Shown one piece after another: positions 19,078-28,767 of a DNA stretch of 37,698 bases. A program made the position numbers and the translations under genes. Source of the DNA: an uncultured Saprospiraceae bacterium (GTDB lineage Bacteria; Bacteroidota; Bacteroidia; Chitinophagales; Saprospiraceae). The notes beneath the pieces are model-generated. The model was not told where the DNA came from, made no database searches, and saw only the letters and a list, made by a program, of their open reading frames with translations. The DNA lies in NCBI GenBank assembly GCA_938015925.1, contig CALLVY010000537.1:1-37698 (forward strand), given 5' to 3'. The number at the start of each line of letters is the position of its first letter. Within the stretch, counting starts at the first letter, position 1.

Positions 19078-20252
19078 AGTACTTGAATCAATTGATCAAC
19101 TTCCGAAGTGGTGTTGTAATAATGGATAGAAGCTCGATTCAAGGTTTCTATATTTCGCTTTTTCAAATCCAATAAAGTAGAACGCTGTACACTTACAGAA
19201 GTATTGATTTTGCTTTCCAATAACAAAGCCTGGAGTTCAAAAGGCGCCATTTTTTGATGCCGAAAAGTAACGATCCCTCCGAGGTGTTTTCCTCGATCCA
19301 AAATTTCTACCTGCTTCAATTCTGACAAAGCCGCTCGGCAATAATTGGCCAGGTATTGAATCTGTTTCCAGATATTTTCCATTCCGATTTCTTGGGCATA
19401 TTGCACCGCACTAGAAAGCCCGAGTTGCAAAGCTTTATTGTTTTCCCAGTTTTCAAAACGTTGGGCTCCAGGATGCATTTGGTATTGGTCTTCCTTTTGC
19501 CATACTGCCGCATGTTGGTCTAGAAAAGGCGGGGATAATTGATCAATGATATTGGCGTTGACATATAGGAAACCGGTTCCTCTGGGCGCTCGCAAAAATT
19601 TTCGACCTGTAGCAGTTAGAAAAGAACATTTTAATTGCTGCACATCCATCGGCAACTGCCCAATCGATTGACAACTATCAAGCAAATAAAGAATACCATG
19701 CTTCGCTGCCAATTCGCCAATTTCCTTGGCTGGATTGACGATTCCGCCACTAGTAGGCATATGCGTGACGGAGATCAGGCGAACACGATCATGGATCATC
19801 TTCTCCAGGGCAAGGAGGTCGATATTCCCCTGTTCATCTTCAGGAATGATTTGTAGAACGACGCCCTTTTCTTTTTTAGCTTTTAGGTAGTTGATAAAAT
19901 TAGAACCATACTCCACCTCTGTCGTTAAGATAATATCTCCTGCCTTAAACGGAATGGAACTAAAGGCCATGTTCCAGGCGACCGTCGCATTTTCTAGCAA
20001 AGCTATTTCGGAAGATTTGGCATTGATAAATTGGGCGATATGCTCATAGCTTGCTTGTAATTCCTCGTGATGTTTGGCGGCCGATTCATAGCCTCCTTGC
20101 AAAGCTTCTTCCTTTAAGTAATCCAAGACACGGTCTCTGACTTTATTAGGGGTCAGCGCGGCTCCGGCATTATTGAGATGGTTGACGTGTTGTACGCCAT
20201 CGGTTTCTGCACGGAAGCGGGCAATGGTGGAAGGGGAAAAGATATCAGACAT
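19065..20252 (-). CDS. Class V aminotransferase (PLP-dependent)
   Basis: HLNNAGAALTP...LLENATVAWNMAFSS...ISVTHMPTSGGIVNPAKEIGELAAKHGILYLLDSCQSIGQLPMDVQQL...LTATGRKFLRAPRGTGFLYV. Confidence 0.93.
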   Translation of the reverse strand: MSDIFSPSTIARFRAETDGVQHVNHLNNAGAALTPNKVRDRVLDYLKEEALQGGYESAAKHHEELQASYEHIAQFINAKSSEIALLENATVAWNMAFSSIPFKAGDIILTTEVEYGSNFINYLKAKKEKGVVLQIIPEDEQGNIDLLALEKMIHDRVRLISVTHMPTSGGIVNPAKEIGELAAKHGILYLLDSCQSIGQLPMDVQQLKCSFLTATGRKFLRAPRGTGFLYVNANIIDQLSPPFLDQHAAVWQKEDQYQMHPGAQRFENWENNKALQLGLSSAVQYAQEIGMENIWKQIQYLANYCRAALSELKQVEILDRGKHLGGIVTFRHQKMAPFELQALLLESKINTSVSVQRSTLLDLKKRNIETLNRASIHYYNTTSEVDQLIQVLQKV

Positions 20253-20362
20253 GGTGCTTTGATTTAATTTTTATCAATCAGCCTGTAAAGTAGCTAAAAA
20301 AATATTTACTTTAGCTGATCCGTAAATTTACAAAGCCAAGTTTAGTAATAAAAAATCCATCC

Positions 20363-21304
20363 ATGAGTGAGCTACAAAAGCAAATAAAAAAAACCTTGGA
20401 AGAGGTTAGGCAAATTGATAAAGTCAAAAAGCACCTGGAAAGTCTGGAAGTGCGATTGACGACGGCTTATACGGCACAAAGTAAGTTGGTGAAAATATTG
20501 GAACAGGAATATGAGGACTTGGATCAATTAGAAAAATTGAGTTTGAAATCTCTTTTTCATAAAGTGCTCGGCAGTAAGAAAGAGCAGATGGAAAAAGAAC
20601 GCCAGGAATATTTGCAAGCATCTCTTAAGTATGATGAGCATCAGAAAACGGTAGAGTTATTGGAATACGAGAAAAAAGTATTAGAAGAAAAGTTAACGGA
20701 CAAAGGGGATCTGGGGGCTGGCTTAGAGAAATTGTTGAAAAAACGAGAACGCGAAATCATCAAAGGCAATGCTCGGGGAGGAAAAAAATTGTTGAAAATT
20801 CAGCAAAAGATAGAACGCCAGGACTTTATTATCAGAGAAGTTAGAGAAGCGATGAAAGTAGGAAAAGAAGCTTTCAATGTGTTGGAACAGATGCTCGGAT
20901 TTTTGCGAACTGCCCGAAACTGGGGACGTTGGGATATGGGAAAAGGTGGAGCGCGTACTGCTCATTTTAAACATTCTAATATTGACCGCGCCCGAGAAAG
21001 AGCTTATCTGGCTCAACAATTACTCAATCGTTTTGAAGGAGAGCTACGCGATGTTTACGATCATGTTGAACGATTAAATTTAAATATAGAGTTGGATTCT
21101 TTTAGTCGTTTTATGGATGTGTTTTTTGACAATCTTATTTCAGATTGGGTCATCCAACAGAAAATCCAAAATGCCCTGTCCAATGTAAATGGCGTACGAG
21201 ATCGAGTCTTGCGTATGCTGCAAGGATTGAATACCGAAGAGGCGAACAGCCAGGCACTTATTCGGAAAATGCGAAAAGAACGCAAAAAAATTTTGAGTGA
21301 ATAA
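20363..21304 (+). CDS. Coiled-coil hypothetical protein
   Basis: Heptad-rich 313-aa ORF starting at ATG, no signal peptide. Confidence 0.7.
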   Translation: MSELQKQIKKTLEEVRQIDKVKKHLESLEVRLTTAYTAQSKLVKILEQEYEDLDQLEKLSLKSLFHKVLGSKKEQMEKERQEYLQASLKYDEHQKTVELLEYEKKVLEEKLTDKGDLGAGLEKLLKKREREIIKGNARGGKKLLKIQQKIERQDFIIREVREAMKVGKEAFNVLEQMLGFLRTARNWGRWDMGKGGARTAHFKHSNIDRARERAYLAQQLLNRFEGELRDVYDHVERLNLNIELDSFSRFMDVFFDNLISDWVIQQKIQNALSNVNGVRDRVLRMLQGLNTEEANSQALIRKMRKERKKILSE

Positions 21305-21646
21305 GCCAAAATCCCTTTTTTAGTTTTTTTTATTTAAACAACTGCCTTTTAGTTTTTTATATAGTTGATCTATTTTTTATTTGTAAAAGATAGCCTGTCC
21401 CTTCTTTTGGAAAAATATTTTTTTTAGTATCTGAACTATTGCTTTAGCGATAAAAAGAAAGTAAATTAAGTAAGAACTTGGTCGGAAAGGTCGTCAATAA
21501 TTTCTTAAGAAGTCATTGACAATCAAGATCCTCCCGTCCGCTTATGCGCTTCCTTCACCTGATGTATTAGTTCGCTGGAACTCATAAATCTCTGTCATAC
21601 ATCATCTTGTAGGATCGTTCCCTTATCCCTCCTTTTAAGTCTATAT

Positions 21647-21666
21647 CTTTTGGTAAATACCAAAGG
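21647..21666. promoter_or_regulatory. Operator-like palindrome upstream of the small ORF at 21715
   Basis: CTTTTGGTA-AA-TACCAAAGG: perfect TTTGGTA/TACCAAA dyad with a 2-nt centre. Confidence 0.4.
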
Positions 21667-21714
21667 TATATGCTCTCCTCCCTTATACTTATTGCTCACA
21701 CTAAAAACAAGACT

Positions 21715-21930
21715 ATGAAAAAGCAAAAGTACATTATAGAAGGAATGGCCGGAGGCCATCGCAGCAAAAAAGATTATCGATTATTGGTACTGCAAGCAGG
21801 AACAGTAGTTTACGAAGAAAGATCCATTACCACTTTTCAAGCCAAAGCTTTGGCCTATTGGTGGAATTCCACAACCGCCTATGGCGTACAGATTTGTAAG
21901 AATAAAATGAAGCGACTTCGTCGTAAATAA
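21715..21930 (+). CDS. Small hypothetical protein (71 aa)
   Basis: MKKQKYIIEGMAGGHRSKKDYRLLVLQAGTVVYEERSITTFQAKALAYWWNSTTAYGVQICKNKMKRLRRK; ATG at 21715 in the 21670 ORF. Confidence 0.5.
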   Translation: MKKQKYIIEGMAGGHRSKKDYRLLVLQAGTVVYEERSITTFQAKALAYWWNSTTAYGVQICKNKMKRLRRK

Positions 21931-22117
21931 AAAGAAGACAGAAAGAAAATTTCGGTCGAGGCGAACCCATTTTACTAAAAGTTATCTGGGGCCAAGATCT
22001 TATTTTTTAAACACCAGGAACTATGCTTTTTTGCCTTTGCCTTTACTTCGTCGTAAAAAAAATAGGAATAATCGTAAAATAATAATTTATATCCCTCAGA
22101 TTATTTAGCTTGGGTTT

Positions 22118-22765
22118 ATGTTATCCTGGCTATACCAATTACTCAAAATTATTCTGCTACTAGCACTACCTTTCATCTTGTTGATAAGAGGTGCGGTGTT
22201 TTGTTATTTACATTACGAATGGCCGCCTTGGCTCGCCCTGTTGGGTGGTGCGCTTGGCGCAATGGTCGTGCTCTTTGTTTATCTTAGTTTTCTACACGGA
22301 AAAGTTACCGGAAAAATGTCTGGCGGCGGAGCGATGAAACGACGTACGATGATCGTTTTGCTTCTGGTAGGCGGCTACTGTATTCATGGTTTATTGTTTC
22401 TTTCAGGAACCAATGCCAAAGGCCAGGAAGTGCAAAGTGAATTTACCAAATTACACCCCATACTACGTCTTGGCGTCAGTACCTTGATTTTTGTCGACCC
22501 GGATTTGATGATCACAGATGCCAGTCGGCAACCGGAAGATTACAAAAAAATGGGACTACCCAGCAAAGGCCGATCCCTGCATTACAAACAAGGCAGTGGC
22601 TTTGTACATGCGCTTGATATCAGAACCAATGGCCGAGGAGAAATCCGCAACCAACTCCTTTCCATCTATTTTCGCATGATGGGATTTAATACCCTTCGAC
22701 ATGTCGGTACTGCCGATCACTTACATATTTCTTTATCCAACCCAGCGGTCCCTGGTGCGATTTGA
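22118..22765 (+). CDS. Membrane protein with C-terminal M15-like (D-Ala-D-Ala carboxypeptidase fold) domain
   Basis: Three N-terminal hydrophobic segments, then SLHYKQGSGFVHALDIRTNG ... ADHLHISL, resembling the M15 H..D..HxH metal-ligand arrangement. Confidence 0.65.
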   Translation: MLSWLYQLLKIILLLALPFILLIRGAVFCYLHYEWPPWLALLGGALGAMVVLFVYLSFLHGKVTGKMSGGGAMKRRTMIVLLLVGGYCIHGLLFLSGTNAKGQEVQSEFTKLHPILRLGVSTLIFVDPDLMITDASRQPEDYKKMGLPSKGRSLHYKQGSGFVHALDIRTNGRGEIRNQLLSIYFRMMGFNTLRHVGTADHLHISLSNPAVPGAI

Positions 22766-22782
22766 TACTTGCTTTAAGGCAT

Positions 22783-22820
22783 AAAAAAAAGAGGCGCGAT
22801 TTTCATCGCGCCTCTTTTTT
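22783..22820. terminator. Bidirectional intrinsic terminator between convergent genes
   Basis: AAAAAAGAGGCGCGAT-TTTC-ATCGCGCCTCTTTTTT perfect hairpin with A- and T-tracts. Confidence 0.92.
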
Positions 22821-22845
22821 GTGGGTTTGTTTCTTAAAAGAATTG

Positions 22846-25800
22846 TTACCTAAGCAAAGTGACGTTTCCAGTAAAGTTATCAGATGGACAACCATCAAAT
22901 GCTGTTTCTATATTGTAAATATAAACATCAGATGCGGCAGGTTTTCCATTCTGCATTCCATCCCAACCCGTTGCTGGAGTATCATTGTCATAAACCTTTT
23001 GTCCCCAACGATTGAAGATCTCAAACTTGGTAATCGTCAAGTCTTCTAAGTTGGTCGTTGAATTAGGTACAACATTGAAATAATTAGTTGCTCCACTTAC
23101 ACTTGGGATAAAAGCATTTGGCAATTTGTAGGCCCCTTCAGGAACACTAAAGTCGAAAGTGTATTCTTTATCAAAACAACCATTACCGAAGCGGTCTGTT
23201 ACTTCGAGCGTATATTTTACCCTTTCATTGATGGTAGCTATAGGAGCATTACAATCGGTACAGCTAAGGTTCAAAGGAGGAGGTACGTCACCGTCCCCTT
23301 CCGTTTTCCATGTCAAAACATGGTAATCTTGTACGCCCGTAATGTTAAGTACGACTGGGTCGCCTGCACATACCAACTGTTCTACCTCCACGACTTGGAT
23401 GCTATCAATGATGTATAAGTTTTGACTATCAGCATCCGTACAATCTGCTATGTTGTCGTTAGAAACATTGAGGTTAACCGTATAGACACCTCCTGTTGGA
23501 TAGAGGATTGTTCCAGCTCTTGTATTAGAAGTATTTCCATCTCCAAATTCCCAAAGTACTGTATTGTCAGGATTGAAAGAGAGGATATCATAATCAATAG
23601 GTTGACCGAGGCAATAGACAGAATCCGCAATTTCAATATCTGCTTTCGTTTCTGCAACGTTGAACACTAGAGAATCAAGGAAGGTACAAGCACTACTAGC
23701 TCCTTCTAAGAGTATCTTGATTTGATCTTGACCACCAGCTGGTGGCGGAGAAATATCATAAGGATAAACAATGGTTAAACCACCTTCTTGGGTTTCTCCG
23801 TTTGGTAAAAACCAAGTCCATTTAGATACGTCGATCGTATCGCTTAAGGTAAAAGAAATCTCATCATCTACGCAGATGGCGCCAGGGTTTAAGCTTACGG
23901 TTCCTTCAGGACCTTCTACAACAAAAGTTTCTGTGTGGGTATCTGAACATCCATTTGCGGTGGAAACTGCTAGAGTAAATTCAAAAGTACCTTTACCAAA
24001 AGTAAGCGTTGGATTGGGTACACCAGGGCTGATTGGAATAGTAGGGTTAGAAGTCCATACATAGTTTAGTGGAGCCCAATTGGTTACACTTGTATTGGTA
24101 AATGAAATATCTTGATTGTAGCAAAGCAAAGGATTATTATCTACATCAGTAGAAAAATCAGCGACGGGATAGTCATGTACCGAGACCTCGAGCATTTGAG
24201 GATCTCCTGGACAATTTGTTCCGATTTCTACATAATTTAAAGTGACGGTATAAAGTCCTTCCGCCATATATTCTACGGTTTCCATTTGATTACTACCGAC
24301 AGTCGACATGTCTCCAAAATCCCAATCCCAAACGAGGGAAGATCCTTGGCTGGTAAAATCAGTAGCGCTAAAATTAATCACATCTCCCAAGCAAATATCA
24401 GGACTTGGTAAAGCCGTTATGGTACTTGTAGGCTCGTAGAGTGGGATACTGATAGTGGTCATTCCGTTACAACCTAAAGTATCGGTTACACTAAGAGTAA
24501 CGGTAAACATATTTGGATCAAGAGAAGACATGAATGTTTGAGTGGGATCTTTGTCTTCTGAAGTAGAACCATCATCAAAGAACCATTCGTAGGTGCTGAT
24601 CGTGGTATCTGCCATACTAAGGTCTGTGAAACTAATCGTTTGCCCTATACAAATATTCCCATCAAGATCATCGAAGGTAAAAGCAGGGTATACTCCAAAA
24701 ACTTCTACCTGTTGGTCGAAAGTATCTAAACAGCCATTGATGTCTCTGGCGATCAAGCGAACATCATTGGTACCTGGTGATTCAAAAACATGTTCCACCA
24801 AAGTGTCAGAAGTCGTTATTGGCCGATCATTTGGATCGCTAAAATACCAAGTATATCCTCTCCAACATCGATCATCTACATCGATCGAAGGGCTAGAGTT
24901 TAATTCATACATATTTCCTAAACATAAAATAGTATCCAAAGGAATTACATCTGCTTTTAAATCTCGAATATTGATAACCGCAGAATCTACAGAAGCCGGA
25001 CATCCCGTACCTGGATTAAAGGCAGTAAGATAAACGGTGTAAGATCCTGTATTGGCATAAGTATAAGTCAAGTCTGCCAAGGTGGTATCTACACCATCTC
25101 CAAAATCCCAAAGTACATTAGTCGCATCATGGCTACTATCTGCAAAGATCACGGTATAAGTAGTATCGGCACAATCAATAAAATAATCAATCTCTGCGAT
25201 CGGTCCTCTTACATTGATGAAATCAGTTTTGGTGATGGAAGAAAAGCATCCATTGTATTCTACTGTAAGCGTAACATCAAACATTCCCGTTTCACTTACA
25301 AAAGCCCATTTCATTTCATCCGTTTGGAAACAGTGGAAAGAACGAGAATCATCTGTTTCAAAATGCCAGGCATCTACGTTTTCAATTCCTGGAAAATTGG
25401 TTGGAGAGAAAAAGATAGTATCTCCAGGACAGACATCCGTTTGATCTGCTGTAAAATCAGGATTAAGTTCTTCTCCAACATTGATCACAATAGTATAAGA
25501 GGTATCCTTACAACCCGTGGCATCTGTCACGATCAATTGAACTGGATATTCTCCGGGATCAGTATAGAGGTGTACAGGGTCTTCGGTTACGGTATTATTA
25601 GAAGTCGTTCCGTCTCCATAATCCCATTCCCATAAAACGATATCAACATCATTAGAGCTTTGGTCTTCGAAGGTAACTTCTAGAGGCGCACAACCTTCTA
25701 CTGCGTCTGGTGCAAAGAGTGCATTGGGTTGCCAGATGGTATCAACAAGTGAAAAAGTGTCTATACATCCAGAAGCACTAATCACGGTAAGTAAGGTGAT

Positions 25801-27054
25801 ATAAGTATTGAGTCCATTGATAGAATGGATCGTAATGTCATCATTGGTTATGGTTTGCACTGGTGGATTCACCATAGTAGACGTTGATCCATCGTGAAAG
25901 AGCCATAGATAAGCTTCATGATTTGGATCATTAGGTGTGAAAGTCGTTACTAGTTCTTTGGTACAAGAGTAAGTGGGGTTAGAAGTAAAAGTAGGATCTG
26001 GAGCGTCTACAAAAACAGTTCCCATAGCGGTACTACTACAGCCATTGGCAGAAACGGTTAAAGTGATATCGATTAGTCCGCCTTCATTGAATTGAACCAA
26101 TGGATTTTGCTGTACCGAAGTTGATGGAAAAGCACCATTACCAAAAGTCCAGTTATAAGTACCTAGATCAGAAGTATTAAGCATTTCAATAACTTCCCCA
26201 ACACAGATGGTATCTTTTTCAGGTTCGAATTCTGCTATTGGTGGACCTACTCTTACGATTTGAGTGGTCTGAGCCATACAGCCGGTTGCATCTTCTGCGG
26301 TTAAGGTTACGGTATAAGTACCATCGGCAGTATACGTTTGGGCTGGAGGATTGATTTCAGAAGAAGTCATTCCATTTCCTAAATCCCATAAGAAGGTATA
26401 AGCACCTAAGCCTGGTGTAGTATTGGTGAAATTAACGGTTAGTGGACCAACACAAGCAACAGCAGGCGAAGGGTCTGTTGTAAAACTAACATCAAAAGCC
26501 GCAGCAGTAGAAACAATGTCTTCAAAAAGGAGAGTATTGTCACAGCCAGGTAGTCCTGTGGTAAGTATGAGTCCGAGATCGAAAGTTCCAATCGTATTGT
26601 AGGTATGACTGACCGGCGCGTCGCTCGTTGTAGCAGTCGTACTCCCATCACCAAAAGTCCAGTCAAGGCTATTGATATTGATATTAGGGTCAATGTTGAT
26701 TGTAGGAGTGAATAGAACATCCAGTGGACTACAACCACTGGAAGGTTCGGCTTCTACGGTGATTTCTGGAACGGCATAAACCATAATGTCCGTTGTCCAA
26801 TCAGGAGTTCCACCTGCAGTTGCTCTAAATTCCACGGTATAGGTACCAGGGCTAGAATAAGCATTGGAAGGATTTGCAATGGTAGAGGTGTTAGAATCTC
26901 CAAAATCCCAGAAAAAAGTAGTGGCGCCAGCAGGAGGAGTAAAATTAACAACCAAATTCACACAACCTTCGGTAGGGCTGGCGGTTTGGGCTTGAGAATT
27001 TACAACGAAAAGGGCAAGTAAAAGACAAATACTGAATAGATTCTTTATTTTCAT
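22846..27054 (-). CDS. Giant PKD-repeat surface protein with type B (gliding motility-associated) C-terminal domain
   Basis: ATG at 27054 plus signal peptide MKIKNLFSICLLLALFVVNSQA; about 14 PKD-like modules (WDFGDGxTS...Y); CTD YKLPNAFIPSVSGATNYFNVV...FEIFNRWGQKVYDN...GWDGMQNGKPAASDVYIY...GNVTLLR. Confidence 0.92.
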   Translation of the reverse strand: MKIKNLFSICLLLALFVVNSQAQTASPTEGCVNLVVNFTPPAGATTFFWDFGDSNTSTIANPSNAYSSPGTYTVEFRATAGGTPDWTTDIMVYAVPEITVEAEPSSGCSPLDVLFTPTINIDPNININSLDWTFGDGSTTATTSDAPVSHTYNTIGTFDLGLILTTGLPGCDNTLLFEDIVSTAAAFDVSFTTDPSPAVACVGPLTVNFTNTTPGLGAYTFLWDLGNGMTSSEINPPAQTYTADGTYTVTLTAEDATGCMAQTTQIVRVGPPIAEFEPEKDTICVGEVIEMLNTSDLGTYNWTFGNGAFPSTSVQQNPLVQFNEGGLIDITLTVSANGCSSTAMGTVFVDAPDPTFTSNPTYSCTKELVTTFTPNDPNHEAYLWLFHDGSTSTMVNPPVQTITNDDITIHSINGLNTYITLLTVISASGCIDTFSLVDTIWQPNALFAPDAVEGCAPLEVTFEDQSSNDVDIVLWEWDYGDGTTSNNTVTEDPVHLYTDPGEYPVQLIVTDATGCKDTSYTIVINVGEELNPDFTADQTDVCPGDTIFFSPTNFPGIENVDAWHFETDDSRSFHCFQTDEMKWAFVSETGMFDVTLTVEYNGCFSSITKTDFINVRGPIAEIDYFIDCADTTYTVIFADSSHDATNVLWDFGDGVDTTLADLTYTYANTGSYTVYLTAFNPGTGCPASVDSAVINIRDLKADVIPLDTILCLGNMYELNSSPSIDVDDRCWRGYTWYFSDPNDRPITTSDTLVEHVFESPGTNDVRLIARDINGCLDTFDQQVEVFGVYPAFTFDDLDGNICIGQTISFTDLSMADTTISTYEWFFDDGSTSEDKDPTQTFMSSLDPNMFTVTLSVTDTLGCNGMTTISIPLYEPTSTITALPSPDICLGDVINFSATDFTSQGSSLVWDWDFGDMSTVGSNQMETVEYMAEGLYTVTLNYVEIGTNCPGDPQMLEVSVHDYPVADFSTDVDNNPLLCYNQDISFTNTSVTNWAPLNYVWTSNPTIPISPGVPNPTLTFGKGTFEFTLAVSTANGCSDTHTETFVVEGPEGTVSLNPGAICVDDEISFTLSDTIDVSKWTWFLPNGETQEGGLTIVYPYDISPPPAGGQDQIKILLEGASSACTFLDSLVFNVAETKADIEIADSVYCLGQPIDYDILSFNPDNTVLWEFGDGNTSNTRAGTILYPTGGVYTVNLNVSNDNIADCTDADSQNLYIIDSIQVVEVEQLVCAGDPVVLNITGVQDYHVLTWKTEGDGDVPPPLNLSCTDCNAPIATINERVKYTLEVTDRFGNGCFDKEYTFDFSVPEGAYKLPNAFIPSVSGATNYFNVVPNSTTNLEDLTITKFEIFNRWGQKVYDNDTPATGWDGMQNGKPAASDVYIYNIETAFDGCPSDNFTGNVTLLR

Positions 27055-27311
27055 AACCTTGAATTGGTAAAATATCAAATATACAATTATTTTGGTATTA
27101 GAGTTCTATTGCAAACATAGCCTAAATAATGTATGTTTGTGAGTCGCTATATTACATTTTTTAAGGAAAATTAGGCTAAAATCAGACATTTAACATTTTT
27201 CTCATTCAACAAAGGGTAGCTTATCCTATCTTTAGCGGGTTATTTTAGCCTTTTTTAGTAGCGAAATATTGTTTTTTGCTTTCGTTACCTTGATTTTGAA
27301 ATACAATACGC

Positions 27312-28139
27312 ATGAAAATTATTACTCGTACTTTTCTTTTTTTGGCCATTCTACTTTCTCAGTTTTCTGTAAATGCCCAATCCTTATTGACTACACAAGC
27401 ACCTTTGCCTTGTCTCGATAAGAAATTTACCATTGTGGCACATATTGTACGGGATACTTTTGGAGAAGCGAATATCGACGAAGCGGACATTCTTCAGAGT
27501 ATGGATACCTTAAATATCTTCTTTTCTCCAATTTGTGCTTCCTTCGAAATTTGTGAATTCAACTACATCGACAATTTTCAATACGATGTACTTCAGGATG
27601 ATCGACCAGAGTTTGAGGAAATGATGACCAAATACAATCGAGAAAGAAGAATCAACATGTACTTTATTACCGAGCAGGAAGGAAATCCACTCTGTGGCTT
27701 TGCTACCTTAAATGGAATTGGACTACATTCTACCACAGACGTTGGAATTGTAATCTTAAAATCTTGTGTCGGACCTGGCCAGCAAACGATACCCCATGAA
27801 CTGGGACACTTTTTTAATTTATTACACACCTTTGAAGGAGCGGATGACCCGCTTAATGCAGAATTAGTGGATGGCAGCAACTGTACAACCGCTGGTGATG
27901 AAATCTGTGATACACCAGCCGATCCTTATGTACCTGGAGATGCGGTAACGGATTATGTCGATGTAGATCAAGGATGTCGTTTTATCAATAGAAAAAGAGA
28001 TGGCAATGGAGAATACTTTGTGCCAGATGTGGGAAATGTGATGTCTTATTATCCAGGATCTTGTAGCTGTGGATTTACTTACGGACAATATGTTAGAATG
28101 GCGGAAGCTTATCTAAATTCACCACAGAAAGTCTGGTAA
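27312..28139 (+). CDS. M43-type (pappalysin-like) zinc metalloprotease, secreted
   Basis: Signal peptide; HELGHFFNLLHTFEG; CDTPADPYVPG; NVMSYYPGSCSCGFTYGQYVRM (Met-turn region). Confidence 0.87.
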   Translation: MKIITRTFLFLAILLSQFSVNAQSLLTTQAPLPCLDKKFTIVAHIVRDTFGEANIDEADILQSMDTLNIFFSPICASFEICEFNYIDNFQYDVLQDDRPEFEEMMTKYNRERRINMYFITEQEGNPLCGFATLNGIGLHSTTDVGIVILKSCVGPGQQTIPHELGHFFNLLHTFEGADDPLNAELVDGSNCTTAGDEICDTPADPYVPGDAVTDYVDVDQGCRFINRKRDGNGEYFVPDVGNVMSYYPGSCSCGFTYGQYVRMAEAYLNSPQKVW

Positions 28140-28175
28140 GGCCGTCTTGCAAAAATCGCTTCAATTGATTGGAGC

Positions 28176-28219
28176 AAAATGACCGAATGAATAATACATT
28201 TCATTCGGTCATTTTTTTT
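28176..28219 (+). terminator. Intrinsic terminator after the M43 gene
   Basis: AAAATGACCGAATGAA - TAATACAT - TTCATTCGGTCATTTT followed by T-run. Confidence 0.9.
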
Positions 28220-28767
28220 CAAACCAAGGGGACAGATTATCTGCTCTTTTCGTTGTAAATTTATATCCTACCGTGAACCGAAGGCAAGGGAGCGTTTTTT
28301 TAATAAAAGCTTCCAATAATCTTCAAGGCTTTCGATCCTAAAAAATATTTTGCCGATATCAAAAAAATGATAAGTCCATTGCTGATGGTGTTCCTTGTGA
28401 TCCCAAAACGTCAAGATGGCCTTATAAGTCTTCCAAGATTTTGGATGGCCGGGCAAGTGCAAAATATTAACAGGATCTTAAGTGTTTTTACTCTTTTTAC
28501 CTCCCATGACATCTCTCTAATACGGAGCCTGATTATCAGAATACAATATCGGAATATACCTGCCGTTTGTATCATGGCATTCAAAGGCTAACTAACGGAA
28601 AAACAAGTAAAATAAAGGCTTTTTGATCCTTTATTATCCAAAATTCCTGGCAATGCTGAATATTTAAGCTTTCTGATATTCTAGAAGGCACGTTAAATTT
28701 TGCTTAAAATTTCTAGCCAATTTAACGATTTTTTTTACCGAGAAAACTTGCAAATAATAGAGACAAA

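Noticed and set aside
21745-21759. ATGGCC-GGA-GGCCAT palindrome, similar to the GGCCAGAGGCC repeats
   Set aside because: Lies inside a plausible coding ORF and lacks the flanking repeat sequence; likely coincidence
28268-28591. Overlapping opposite-strand ORFs 28268..28462 (-) and 28367..28591 (+), possible transposase or gene relic
   Set aside because: No catalytic or family motif could be recognised; could be degraded coding DNA but cannot be supported without a search
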